Below, one piece after another: positions 1 through 6,878 of a stretch of 17,269 nt of DNA. Source of the DNA: Thermoprotei archaeon (GTDB lineage Archaea; Thermoproteota; Thermoprotei; Thermofilales; B15-G2); NCBI GenBank assembly GCA_003649445.1, contig QMRV01000043.1:1-17269 (forward strand), written 5' to 3'. Positions within the stretch are counted from its first letter, which is position 1, and every line of letters starts with the position of its first letter. The translations under genes and the position numbers were made by a program. A model generated the notes under the pieces. That model saw nothing but the letters and a program-made list of their open reading frames with translations. It did not search any database and was not told the DNA's origin.

Positions 1-849
1 GAATATGACTTCTCCTGAGACATTCATTTTTCTAAGTAAGTCGGCTATGTCTTGGGGCAGTTTTAGGGAAAATGGACCGAAGTCTATTATCATGAAGTCT
101 CCTTTGTCTACTAGCGATCCTTCAAGAAAGTTCATTGGGGGTGTGCCTATGAAGCCTGCTACGAAAACATTTGCTGGCTTATTGTATAGCTCGTGGGGTT
201 CACCATACTGCTGTAGTCTGCCTTTATTCATTACTGCTATTCGGTCGGCCATAGTCATTGCTTCTACTTGGTCGTGAGTAACATAGATAGTCGTTATTTT
301 AAGTTCTTTTTGTAATCTTTTTAGCTCAGCTCTCATTACTACACGGAGCTTGGCGTCTAAGTTGCTTAGAGGCTCGTCCATGAGGAAGAGCTGCGGTCTT
401 TTAGCGAGTGCTCTTGCTAAAGCTACTCTCTGTTGCTGGCCTCCGCTGAGCTGGCCTGGCTTTCTATCGAGAAGCTCCTCTATTCTAAGGAAGCGGGCTA
501 CTTCTCTTACTCTCTTGTCTATTTCTTTTTTAGGTAGTTTCTTTAATTTAAGTGGGAAAGCTATGTTCTCGTACACGGTCATGTGAGGATAAAGCGCGTA
601 GTTCTGGAAAACCATTCCAATGTTCCTATCCTTGGGTGGTAGGTCATTTACTATCTGGTCATCAAAGTAGATGTATCCTTTGGTAGGCTTGTAGATTCCC
701 GCTATCATGAGCAGTGTTGTCGTTTTTCCGCAGCCGCTTGGCCCTAATAGTGCCACAAACTCTCCATCCTTTATCTCTAGGTTGAGATTGTCTACTGCCT
801 TAACTTTTCCGAAATACTTACAGAGATTGACCAGTTTAACCCGAACCAT
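1..849 (-). CDS. ABC transporter ATP-binding protein, MalK/UgpC type (3' end outside window)
   Basis: This is the cytoplasmic ATPase that powers the sugar-type importer encoded just upstream. There are 283 open codons with no stop before the window edge, so the C-terminus is missing. Visible motifs are Walker A GPSGCGKT (residues 36-43), a Q-loop in FQNYALYPHMTV (Q82), the signature LSGGQ (134-138), Walker B LFLMDEP (154-160) and the H-loop histidine in VTHDQVEAM (192). Sequence after about residue 230 (GTPPMNFLEG) resembles the start of the regulatory TOBE/OB region typical of the MalK/UgpC subfamily, which is usually about 360 residues long. The ATG at 849-847 is preceded by GGTGGTGAT, a good SD match. 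It is the last gene of the operon, 67 bp after the second permease. The transported sugar cannot be read from the sequence. Confidence 0.95.
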   Translation of the reverse strand, partial: MVRVKLVNLCKYFGKVKAVDNLNLEIKDGEFVALLGPSGCGKTTTLLMIAGIYKPTKGYIYFDDQIVNDLPPKDRNIGMVFQNYALYPHMTVYENIAFPLKLKKLPKKEIDKRVREVARFLRIEELLDRKPGQLSGGQQQRVALARALAKRPQLFLMDEPLSNLDAKLRVVMRAELKRLQKELKITTIYVTHDQVEAMTMADRIAVMNKGRLQQYGEPHELYNKPANVFVAGFIGTPPMNFLEGSLVDKGDFMIIDFGPFSLKLPQDIADLLRKMNVSGEVIF

Positions 850-891
850 ATTATCACCACCAGACTTCATTTATGTATTGTCTTAAACAAC

Positions 892-904
892 TTAAATTTT
901 ATAT
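892..904 (-). promoter_or_regulatory. possible internal promoter before the ABC ATPase
   Basis: The 67-bp gap between the second permease and the ATPase carries, on the minus strand, an AT-rich TATA-like stretch (ATATAAAATTTAA). A start about 25 bp downstream would leave a short leader holding the GGTGGTGAT ribosome site. The other gaps in this operon are only 4 and 14 bp, so this spacer may allow separate ATPase expression. The call rests on base composition and spacing only. Confidence 0.3.
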
Positions 905-916
905 GAGTGGTTTAAA

Positions 917-1813
917 TTAGCCTTTTACAGCTCCCACTAGCTGTAGCTTCAAGAGAGTCTTTTGCGATAGCGCGTAGAAGATCAGCACTGGGATCATGTA
1001 GAAGAGCGCTATCGCCGCTAGTAGTCCCCAGTCAACGTAAACGAATTCTCCTATGACACTGTACAGAAATACTGAGAGTGGGTAGAACTCCTTTCTCTTG
1101 ATGTAAGTGTAGGCTATTAGGAACTCGCCCCAGCCGCTCATAAAGGAGAATATTGCTACAGCAGAGATTCCTGGAGCAACTATAGGTAGCAGTATTTTGC
1201 GCCATGCTTTAAAGCGGGTAGCTCCATCGACCATAGCTGCCCACTCTAGTTCCCAGGGTATGCCGTCAAAGAAACCTTTCAGTATCCAAGTATCCATTGG
1301 TATGCCTAGTCCTGCTTTAATTAAGGCGACACCTACTAGTGTTAAGAACCCTTTGCCGTAGAGCCCTAGCCTATTTAGAATATAGAATAAGGCTATTAAG
1401 AGTATCACTCCGGGAAAAGCGTGTAGAGCAACTATAAGTCTCATCGTAAACATTCTGCCCTTGAAATCCATTCTCGAGAGAGCGTATCCTGCTAAAGCGG
1501 CTACAGGTATTTCGAAAGCCGTAGTACCTAGAGCTAAGAAGAGAGAGTTCATTACTAAAGGCCATATGTTCGGGTACTCTGAAAGACCAAATCGTATCGG
1601 AGCCCAGAGAAACCTGAAGTTATTTAAGGTAAAGCCGTTGGGTATTATGCTGTCAGTAGGCCCTTCACTGAAACTCTGCGCAACGAGCCATCCCACCATT
1701 AGTAGTATAGGTATTAAGGGCACTAAGAGAACTGCGTATACAAAAATTAGCGTCAAAGTTCTCTTGATTTTATATTTCCTTATTTTAGAAACATAATCAT
1801 TTCGACTACTCAT
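917..1813 (-). CDS. ABC sugar transporter permease, MalG type
   Basis: This is an integral membrane subunit of the importer (298 aa, usual length for MalG-like permeases). It has an N-terminal membrane helix (about residues 21-46), a short external loop, then further helices in the binding-protein-dependent transport fold. The cytoplasmic EAA loop that docks the ATPase is visible as EWAAMVDGATRFKAWRKILL at about 190-209, with the expected A..DGA...... LP pattern. The ATG at 1813 is preceded by GAGGTGTGA and begins 4 bp after the stop of the MalF-type gene. That spacing supports one transcript and equal expression of the two permeases. The protein ends in a short basic-hydrophobic tail as in family members. 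Substrate is unknown. Confidence 0.93.
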   Translation of the reverse strand: MSSRNDYVSKIRKYKIKRTLTLIFVYAVLLVPLIPILLMVGWLVAQSFSEGPTDSIIPNGFTLNNFRFLWAPIRFGLSEYPNIWPLVMNSLFLALGTTAFEIPVAALAGYALSRMDFKGRMFTMRLIVALHAFPGVILLIALFYILNRLGLYGKGFLTLVGVALIKAGLGIPMDTWILKGFFDGIPWELEWAAMVDGATRFKAWRKILLPIVAPGISAVAIFSFMSGWGEFLIAYTYIKRKEFYPLSVFLYSVIGEFVYVDWGLLAAIALFYMIPVLIFYALSQKTLLKLQLVGAVKG

Positions 1814-1817
1814 AGTC

Positions 1818-2810
1818 TCACACCTCTACTCTCGAAGGCTGCATCATTCTCTTGAAGCCAAATATCTTGAAGAATATGGCTATGAGAACAAGACCTATGA
1901 CTACTAGGAATACAGAGAGAGCTGCACCATATCCGTACTCAGCTGAATAGAATGCCCTCACATAAGCGTATAGCGCCCATACTTCTACTTCAGCTGCCCT
2001 GGCTACACCGGCTCCTCCCCACAGCGCTAGAATGTGCTCGTATGAAGATATTAGGCTAAGAGCCTGCCAAGCTGTAACGAAGAATATTGGCCACTTGAGG
2101 AGAGGAATAATTATGTGACGTATTATCTGCCAGTCTGACGCTCCGTCAATTGAAGCAGCATAGAAGAGTTCTCTTGGAATAGATGTTATTGCAGCAGAGT
2201 AGATAATAAGGCCGAATGATGCTCCAACGTAGCCGTTTACAACAATCATGAGTATCTGTGAGTAAGGCGAAGTGAGCAGCCAGTCGCTGGGTGTCGGCAA
2301 TCCAAAGAAGGCTAGTATTTTATTTAACATTCCTACGCGGGGGTCTATGAACCATCTCCAGAGAAGAGCGTAGATAACAGCAGGTGTAATTCTCGGAATA
2401 AGCCACATAAGTCTTATTCCTGCTGCAATAGTCTCATTTTTAACAAAGTATGTTACGAAGATCGCCAGCACTAAACTAAAGAAAGCATTTATTATTAGCA
2501 CTGTAGAGACGTAGAGCACTGTGACTTTGAGAGCTTGAAACGCGAAAATATCTCGAGTGAATATTCGTTCAAAGTTCTTTAATCCTATAAACTGCATTCT
2601 AGTAATAGTCCACTGGGCTTTCATGAAAGATAAAATAATAGTAATTAGTACTGGTGCAATCCAAGTAAGTATAATATATCCGAAGAAGGGAGCCATAAAA
2701 AGATAAGGGAGAAGCTTACGAGTATATTTTTTAATAGCTTTAAAAGCTTTAGATTTAGGTGAACCTAATTTCTCAGAAATATCAGAAAAAATATAAAAAA
2801 TATTTTTCAT
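1818..2810 (-). CDS. ABC sugar transporter permease, MalF type
   Basis: This is the first permease of the importer (330 aa). A basic amphipathic N-terminus (about residues 13-33) leads into the first membrane helix (about 35-62). Several more helices follow, with the EAA coupling loop at about 214-238 (ELFYAASIDGASDWQIIRHI followed by IIPLLK). There is no large periplasmic-type P2 domain as in enterobacterial MalF, so it belongs to the shorter UgpA/LacF-like group. The ATG at 2810 has a strong SD, GAGGTGAT, 5 nt upstream. The gene lies 14 bp after the binding-protein gene and 4 bp before the MalG-type gene. It is expected to pair with the 917-1813 product to form the membrane channel. Confidence 0.93.
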   Translation of the reverse strand: MKNIFYIFSDISEKLGSPKSKAFKAIKKYTRKLLPYLFMAPFFGYIILTWIAPVLITIILSFMKAQWTITRMQFIGLKNFERIFTRDIFAFQALKVTVLYVSTVLIINAFFSLVLAIFVTYFVKNETIAAGIRLMWLIPRITPAVIYALLWRWFIDPRVGMLNKILAFFGLPTPSDWLLTSPYSQILMIVVNGYVGASFGLIIYSAAITSIPRELFYAASIDGASDWQIIRHIIIPLLKWPIFFVTAWQALSLISSYEHILALWGGAGVARAAEVEVWALYAYVRAFYSAEYGYGAALSVFLVVIGLVLIAIFFKIFGFKRMMQPSRVEV

Positions 2811-2824
2811 TTAAATCACCTCTC

Positions 2825-4312
2825 TTAGTCTCTTGTAATTATTTCATCTCCTAGCTCAGCTTTAGCTACTTTAATTACCTCGTCCACAGCTTGTACTGGC
2901 GTGAGTTCTCCTTTCTCTACTTTAGTTAAGTATGTTAGCAGTATTTCTTTGAGTACACCCCACTTCGGGTGTAGTACTGGTTTGCTTACACCGTACTTTG
3001 TGGCGAATGTGCTTACTTGGTAGAGGAATCCTCCTTTCTCAACGAATGGTGGGTAGTTTACTGTTGAGTAGCGTACTGGTAGGTGGCTGCTTGTAATAGC
3101 GTGGTCTGTGTCGTATGGTGGTAGTGTAGCGAAGACACAAATTAGGAAGGCTATTTCAGGGTACTTTGACTGGCTTGTTATGAGGTACTTCCATGGACCC
3201 ATTGTTACTAGAGGCTTTCCGCCCTTCTCTAGTGGTGGATATGGAGCGAATCCAATGTTTTGCCACTCGTATTCTTCGCTTAGCTTACCTAGCTTTTCGT
3301 GGTAAGCTACTTTCTGCCACTCACCCCAGTGCCAGCTTCCGCCTAGCCAGAATAGTACTTTTCCGTTAACGAAGCCCTTGTGTATCTCTCTCCAGCTTGT
3401 ACCAATCATTGTCGGTGGCAGCACCTTATACTCTTGTGCCAGCTTGTAGTAGAGTTCGTACATCTTTAGTAGAGCTGACTTATCGATGATGAGTTTGCCT
3501 GTATCTGGGTCATAGAACTCTCCGCCTGCCTCATAGTAGGGTATTTCTAGGCTTGTACCCCAGTTTGGTCTGTGATAGAAGCCCCACTCTACTAGGCCTT
3601 TCTCCATAGCTTCTTTAGCTATTTGAGCTAAGTCGTCCCAAGTTATTTCTCCCTTAATGATCTTTGTTCTCAGAGCCTCTATTTCTTCTTCACTCCAGCC
3701 TAGCTGTCTTAGCACGTCTTTTCTATAGTAGAATACTTGGCATGCTACGTCCTGTGGTACACCCCATATCTTGCCCTTATACTTCATAGCATTCCATAGC
3801 TGCTCTGGTATATCGGCTACTAGGTCCTTATATTTCTCGACATACTGGTCTAGTGGTACAATCCATCCTGCTTCAGCAGCTTCTACCATGTCGATTCCAG
3901 AAATGATGTCGGGTGCTTGGCCAGCCTCAAAAGCAGCTACGAACTTGCTCTTCCATGCACCCCAGTCGCTTACGTGCTCATAGTAGGAGTCAATTTCAAT
4001 AGTTACGTTGACTCCAATAGATCTGAGTAGTGTTTCTAGAAGCTTTGCTGCTCTCTCTAAGTTCTTTGCCCGGAAGTAGTCTACAGGAGAACCAGCGCTC
4101 CAGGCAGTTAACTTAATATGCTTGACTTGAGCAGCCTTAAGCTTGGTAGCAAGGTCTTGAACTTGTTGCTTTAAGCTCTCGTTTTCAGTTTTTAACTTCT
4201 GGTACTCCTCCATTGACACTCCTTTAGGAGCTACCATGTAACCGATGACAGCGCCAATAATGATTCCTATAATGAGGCCAGCTAATAGGTAATAAGTTGT
4301 CTTACCTGCCAT
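2825..4312 (-). CDS. ABC transporter substrate-binding protein with membrane anchor and coiled-coil stalk
   Basis: This is the extracellular solute receptor of the importer (495 aa). I chose the ATG at 4312 over an in-frame GTG at 4321, because GAGGTG (4319-4324) sits 6 nt before the ATG and would be destroyed as a ribosome site by the GTG start. Residues 8-27 form one hydrophobic, glycine-spaced helix. Residues 33-62 (around EEYQKLKTENESLKQQ) read as a coiled coil. From about 64 onward it resembles family-1 extracellular solute-binding proteins, rich in Trp and Tyr as expected for carbohydrate ligands. There is no obvious lipobox, and no clear class III (pilin-like) cleavage site before the helix. 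The anchor is therefore probably uncleaved, with the stalk holding the receptor off the membrane. It is first in the operon. The ligand is unknown. Confidence 0.92.
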   Translation of the reverse strand: MAGKTTYYLLAGLIIGIIIGAVIGYMVAPKGVSMEEYQKLKTENESLKQQVQDLATKLKAAQVKHIKLTAWSAGSPVDYFRAKNLERAAKLLETLLRSIGVNVTIEIDSYYEHVSDWGAWKSKFVAAFEAGQAPDIISGIDMVEAAEAGWIVPLDQYVEKYKDLVADIPEQLWNAMKYKGKIWGVPQDVACQVFYYRKDVLRQLGWSEEEIEALRTKIIKGEITWDDLAQIAKEAMEKGLVEWGFYHRPNWGTSLEIPYYEAGGEFYDPDTGKLIIDKSALLKMYELYYKLAQEYKVLPPTMIGTSWREIHKGFVNGKVLFWLGGSWHWGEWQKVAYHEKLGKLSEEYEWQNIGFAPYPPLEKGGKPLVTMGPWKYLITSQSKYPEIAFLICVFATLPPYDTDHAITSSHLPVRYSTVNYPPFVEKGGFLYQVSTFATKYGVSKPVLHPKWGVLKEILLTYLTKVEKGELTPVQAVDEVIKVAKAELGDEIITRD

Positions 4313-4318
4313 AATTCC

Positions 4319-4382
4319 CACCTCAGATTACCGCTACTATAAATTAGTTTCTATTATAATATTATAAATCGACTTATAAATG
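4319..4382 (-). promoter_or_regulatory. promoter and ribosome site of the sugar transporter operon
   Basis: On the minus strand a TATA box (TTTATAAT, complement of 4361-4368) lies about 25 bp before a likely start near 4340. A short leader with SD GAGGTG at 4319-4324 follows. A second TATA-like stretch lies at 4374-4382. The box overlaps a perfect 14-bp AT palindrome (4354-4367, TTATAATATTATAA) that could be an operator, although such AT palindromes also arise by chance. Confidence 0.5.
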
Positions 4383-4659
4383 TTTCGCTAAACTCCTTTC
4401 TAACTCTGCTTCAAAACACAATTCCTATCAGTAATAATGTATAAATGCAATTAATAGTAGAAAAATATCAGTACCAGTCTTATAAATGATAAGAAACTCA
4501 AGGAAACATAAAGTATATTCAGAATATAATATAAATTATAGCCACTATTAACCAAAAAAGAATATATTTTTAGACTCTACACTACAAGAAACACTATCTT
4601 TAAAGCTGTTCTAAGTTAACTGTTTTTTCAAAACATGTCTTCGAAGTAGTACAGTCAAA
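4383..4659. other. gene-free divergent intergenic region
   Basis: The 4313-4688 stretch between the transporter operon and the rhomboid gene holds no convincing gene on either strand. It is strongly AT-rich. Besides the two assigned promoters it contains a short inverted repeat, CTTAT-AAATG-ATAAG (4480-4494), and several TATA-like stretches (for example near 4520-4540) without a matching start codon. I see no RNA gene here. It probably carries regulatory sites for the transporter operon. Confidence 0.5.
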
Positions 4660-4670
4660 CTTATTTAAAC
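4660..4670 (+). promoter_or_regulatory. TATA box of the rhomboid gene, leaderless start
   Basis: The sequence CTTATTTAAAC is centred about 24 bp before the GTG at 4689, the spacing expected if transcription begins at or next to the start codon. No SD precedes the GTG, which agrees with a leaderless mRNA. Confidence 0.5.
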
Positions 4671-4688
4671 TCACTAGAATGAGTAGCT

Positions 4689-5345
4689 GTGAAAACTCAG
4701 TCAAGTTTCATTGAATCAGCTCCTCTCACAGTACTTCTCGTAGCAATTAATATTATAGTGTATTTGATTTTGGGAATCATTGGAGGAAACTTTATTTCAA
4801 TAAACTGGAGACTCTTAGTACTCTTAGGGCAATTCAATATTCTCATAATTAAGTACGGCTGGTGGTGGCAGCTAGTAACCTCGCTTTTTGTGCACTTAAA
4901 TCTGATTCACCTGCTACTAAACATGTTTTGGCTAGCCATAATAGGAGCGAGCTTCGAGAAAAGCCTCGGATCAAAGTTTCTCCTAGTATCCTACTTTATA
5001 AGCGGCCTCGCAGGAAATCTTCTTTCTTTAGCAGCAGACTTGCTAGTATTTAACCTTAAACTTTACACTATTTCAGCTGGAGCATCGGGAGCAATATTGG
5101 GTATTGCAGCGACATTAGCTGTAATAAGTTCGTTTACTTTAGGTAGCCCTGGAAAAGCCATAGCATACCTCGTCTTCTTATTTTTAATGAATAGTTTTGC
5201 CGGAAACGTCGATATACTGGGCCACTTAGGCGGTATACTTGGTGGCGCACTCGTAGGATATATTTACGTTAAAGAAAAGTCGCCGAGAAAAGAAGAAAAA
5301 GGATTTACTGTAGAGATCACATATAATGTTCCTGTAGAGTATTAA
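4689..5345 (+). CDS. rhomboid-family intramembrane serine protease
   Basis: The product is a polytopic membrane protease that cuts transmembrane segments of other proteins (218 aa, the compact six-helix form). All key rhomboid residues are present: HxxxxHxxxN in the second helix (H69, H74, N78, as in the GlpG pattern), the catalytic serine in GASGA (S133), and the catalytic histidine in GHLGGILGG (H179). A WWW run (58-60) precedes the H69 helix. The C-terminus (about 195-218) is a charged cytoplasmic tail rich in Lys and Glu. The GTG start is supported by a TATA box about 24 bp upstream and no SD. It is monocistronic in appearance, but the next gene on the same strand encodes a tiny exported peptide. 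The substrate is unknown. Confidence 0.94.
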   Translation: MKTQSSFIESAPLTVLLVAINIIVYLILGIIGGNFISINWRLLVLLGQFNILIIKYGWWWQLVTSLFVHLNLIHLLLNMFWLAIIGASFEKSLGSKFLLVSYFISGLAGNLLSLAADLLVFNLKLYTISAGASGAILGIAATLAVISSFTLGSPGKAIAYLVFLFLMNSFAGNVDILGHLGGILGGALVGYIYVKEKSPRKEEKGFTVEITYNVPVEY

Positions 5346-5370
5346 AAAGCTTAGCAATATGTATGCATAT

Positions 5371-5386
5371 CTCTTCATTTTTCTTT
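5371..5386 (+). terminator. T-rich terminator candidate after rhomboid
   Basis: The pyrimidine-rich run CTCTTCATTTTTCTTT lies 26 bp after the rhomboid stop. Archaeal RNA polymerase stops at such non-template T tracts. No stem is needed or clearly present. Confidence 0.35.
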
Positions 5387-5434
5387 ACATGCTTATCTAA
5401 AAACATGAAATAGTTAATATTAGCTTAGTGCCTC

Positions 5435-5480
5435 CATTTACTTGCCTTAGAATATTTTTCTTGTCGAACACAAGTAAATG
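5435..5480. repeat. perfect 10-bp inverted repeat
   Basis: CATTTACTTG (5435-5444) and CAAGTAAATG (5471-5480) are perfect reverse complements separated by 26 bp. A competing smaller hairpin, CTTGT-CGAAC-ACAAG (5460-5474), uses part of the right arm, so two folds are mutually exclusive. It lies between the rhomboid and the secreted-peptide gene, about 100 bp before the latter. It could be an operator, a transcript-end structure or a remnant of a mobile element. Nothing identifies which. Confidence 0.45.
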
Positions 5481-5550
5481 TAAGTATTCTTAAAAAGAAC
5501 CAATTTTTGCAAGTATACCATAACTTCAAGAAGAATATGGAACAAACGCA

Positions 5551-5560
5551 AAATATAAAT
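5551..5560 (+). promoter_or_regulatory. TATA box of the small peptide gene
   Basis: AAATATAAAT is centred about 27 bp before the GTG at 5583, and no SD precedes that GTG. The geometry matches the other leaderless genes in the window and is the main evidence that the small ORF is real. Confidence 0.5.
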
Positions 5561-5582
5561 ACCCTCCAACAAATATTATCAT

Positions 5583-5777
5583 GTGAAAGTGAGCTGGCTT
5601 AAATTATTTGTAAAACAATTATTCAGAAATAAAAAGTTCTTAATGATACTTCTGATAATAGCGCTTTTTGCCATAAAAGTCTACGCTGCACCATGCACAC
5701 AGCCGTCGAGTGAAACAGACCCAGGACCCCCGCCAGGAGGCGATCCTTATCCGGATCCAGATCCCTTATCTGGGTAG
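5583..5777 (+). CDS. small exported Pro/Asp-rich peptide precursor
   Basis: A 64-residue protein of unrecognised family. It has a basic N-terminus (Lys/Arg to residue 18), one hydrophobic helix (about 19-33) and a signal-peptidase-like site near VYAAP (cleavage after 35 or 36). The remaining tail of about 28 residues is acidic and proline-rich (DPGPPPGGDPYPDPDP at about 46-61) with one cysteine (38). The predicted mature peptide would be outside the cell, or the helix could stay as an anchor with the tail exposed. The GTG start fits a TATA box about 27 bp upstream. It follows the rhomboid gene by 237 bp, so release by that protease is conceivable but unproved. A signalling peptide, bacteriocin-like peptide or small surface protein are all possible. 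Confidence 0.62.
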   Translation: MKVSWLKLFVKQLFRNKKFLMILLIIALFAIKVYAAPCTQPSSETDPGPPPGGDPYPDPDPLSG

Positions 5778-5789
5778 TGGTATGTAATT

Positions 5790-5945
5790 ATGATGATTTG
5801 TAGGAAAAATTACCTAATAGATGGATTGGAAAAAAGTTTTTCATACTTAGTAGGGCTACAAGAAAGATATATTTTCAATAATGATAATCGACTGGAAAAA
5901 TTTATATTAAAATTACTCTCTTTTGCTTTAAATAATAATGGGTAA
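5790..5945 (+). CDS. possible 51-residue ORF in frame with the peptide gene
   Basis: A 51-codon ORF beginning with two ATG codons (5790, 5793) and ending at TAA 5943-5945. It is in the same frame as the 5583-5777 gene and is separated from it only by the TAG at 5775-5777 and four sense codons. The product would be mixed charged and hydrophobic (starts MMICRKNYLIDG, ends FALNNNG), with no recognised domain. No clear SD or TATA box decides its start. Its stop lies 14 bp before the ATG of the next small gene. It may be chance, a small gene, or the former C-terminal part of a longer protein interrupted by the TAG. Confidence 0.25.
   Translation: MMICRKNYLIDGLEKSFSYLVGLQERYIFNNDNRLEKFILKLLSFALNNNG
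5900..5909 (+). promoter_or_regulatory. TATA-like box and SD of the 77-aa gene
   Basis: ATTTATATTA is placed to start transcription near 5930, giving a leader of about 30 nt. GGTGA (5951-5955) lies 4 nt before the ATG at 5960. The SD favours ATG 5960 over the in-frame TTG at 5948. Confidence 0.4.
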
Positions 5946-5959
5946 AATTGGGTGAACAT

Positions 5960-6193
5960 ATGGAAAGGTTAAAGAAATGCTTTCTACTATTAATGAAAAA
6001 TGACCCTAAAACTGCTAAAGTTTTCTTATATCATGCTAGAGTCAAAGCTAACATTAATAGTTTTGATGAACTTTTCAAAGATGAGTATACTTTTAGAAAA
6101 GCCTTAATTGATATTTTTGGACGTAAAGGAGCTGAGTTATTTATATGGGCTTTAAATAAATATTCTAGTAAATTAAATGTTATTGCAAAATAA
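5960..6193 (+). CDS. small helical protein of unknown function
   Basis: A 77-residue protein, not recognised. It starts at the ATG that follows GGTGA by 4 nt; an in-frame TTG at 5948 would add four residues and overlap the SD. The sequence is predicted mostly alpha-helical, basic at both ends, with one cysteine (MERLKKCFLLL at the start) and an aromatic-rich C-terminal helix (around AELFIWALNKY). No membrane helix or known DNA-binding pattern is clear. It is the last plus-strand gene of the cluster and converges with the ArsR-type operon 22 bp away. Its closeness to the secreted peptide suggests a partner or immunity-type role, but this is speculation. Confidence 0.55.
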   Translation: MERLKKCFLLLMKNDPKTAKVFLYHARVKANINSFDELFKDEYTFRKALIDIFGRKGAELFIWALNKYSSKLNVIAK

Positions 6194-6199
6194 ATTATT

Positions 6200-6240
6200 G
6201 GATAAAAAGAATTAATTACTCTTCTTCTTTTATTTTTTTG
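6200..6240. terminator. bidirectional T/A-rich terminator between convergent genes
   Basis: Plus-strand transcripts meet TCTTCTTCTTTTATTTTTTT around 6221-6238. Minus-strand transcripts meet TTCTTTTTATCC (complement of 6200-6211). Both are T tracts of the type that stop archaeal RNA polymerase, located where two convergent genes end 22 bp apart. Confidence 0.35.
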
Positions 6241-6878
6241 AGAACACTTCCTTCTAGTATGTAGCCTCCTTGTTCTTCTAGCTTTTTAGCTACTGCATAT
6301 GCCCAGTATTCGTGTATTTTCATTTTCTTGGACAGTTCTCTTACAGTTATTGTTTCAATGTTTTCTAGGAGTGCTCGTGCTTGTGAAGCAAGGTGATCTA
6401 CTATTTCTTCCTCTGAAGATAGTATGTAGTCTAGTACTGAGAGTGCTTTTGCTCTATCTATGTTGAGTGTTCTCTCTATAGTTTCCAGCGACGGCCTTGT
6501 ATCTAGTTCTCTTGTTTCTCTTACTTTATCTACGAAGAGGTGCGCTAGTTCTTCTAGTTCTTTTTTCTCTGGTGTTTCGACGAAGCTGGGTAAATCTATT
6601 TTTAGGTCTATCTGCGAGTCTACTAGCTTATATGCTTTAAGTACTCTTTTGCCTACAACTCTCCACTCTCTTTGAACTATTCCTGAGGAGACTAGGATTT
6701 CGAGGTGTTCTAGTGTTGTAGGTAGGCTTAACCCCAGTTTTCTTGATATTTCTTGTGCCGTTAGTCCTCTGCGGTTTCCTAGGAGTATTTTTATTATGTT
6801 TAGTCTTGTTCGACTGCTTAGTGCCTCTATTGCTAATTTTGCTTTAAATGGTCTATTCCAAGGAATTATGAGCGTCAC
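6216..6878 (-). CDS. ArsR-type winged-helix regulator with second C-terminal winged helix
   Basis: A cytoplasmic DNA-binding protein (220 aa). Residues 12-85 form an ArsR/TrmB-like winged helix: ALSSRTRLNIIKILL (19-33), helix-turn-helix LTAQEISRKLGLSLPTTLEH (39-58), then a basic wing (REWRVVGKRVLKAYKL). A charged helical middle follows. The C-terminal part (about 172-215, ITVRELSKKMKIHEYWAYAV and beyond) looks like a second winged helix, so it is longer than plain ArsR proteins (about 100 aa). No metal-binding cysteine pair is present. The GTG at 6878 overlaps the previous stop by 4 nt (GTGA) with GGTGAGG just before it, so translation is coupled to the adhesin-like gene. It probably controls its own operon, but the ligand is unknown. 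Confidence 0.85.
   Translation of the reverse strand: MTLIIPWNRPFKAKLAIEALSSRTRLNIIKILLGNRRGLTAQEISRKLGLSLPTTLEHLEILVSSGIVQREWRVVGKRVLKAYKLVDSQIDLKIDLPSFVETPEKKELEELAHLFVDKVRETRELDTRPSLETIERTLNIDRAKALSVLDYILSSEEEIVDHLASQARALLENIETITVRELSKKMKIHEYWAYAVAKKLEEQGGYILEGSVLKKIKEEE

Noticed and set aside
1461..1796. 111-codon plus-strand ORF opposite the MalG-type permease
   Set aside because: It lies wholly inside a clearly identified permease gene on the other strand and its translation shows no coherent domain or start signals.
4312..4321. GTG 4321 as the start of the substrate-binding protein
   Set aside because: It would overlap the GAGGTG ribosome site that is correctly spaced for ATG 4312.
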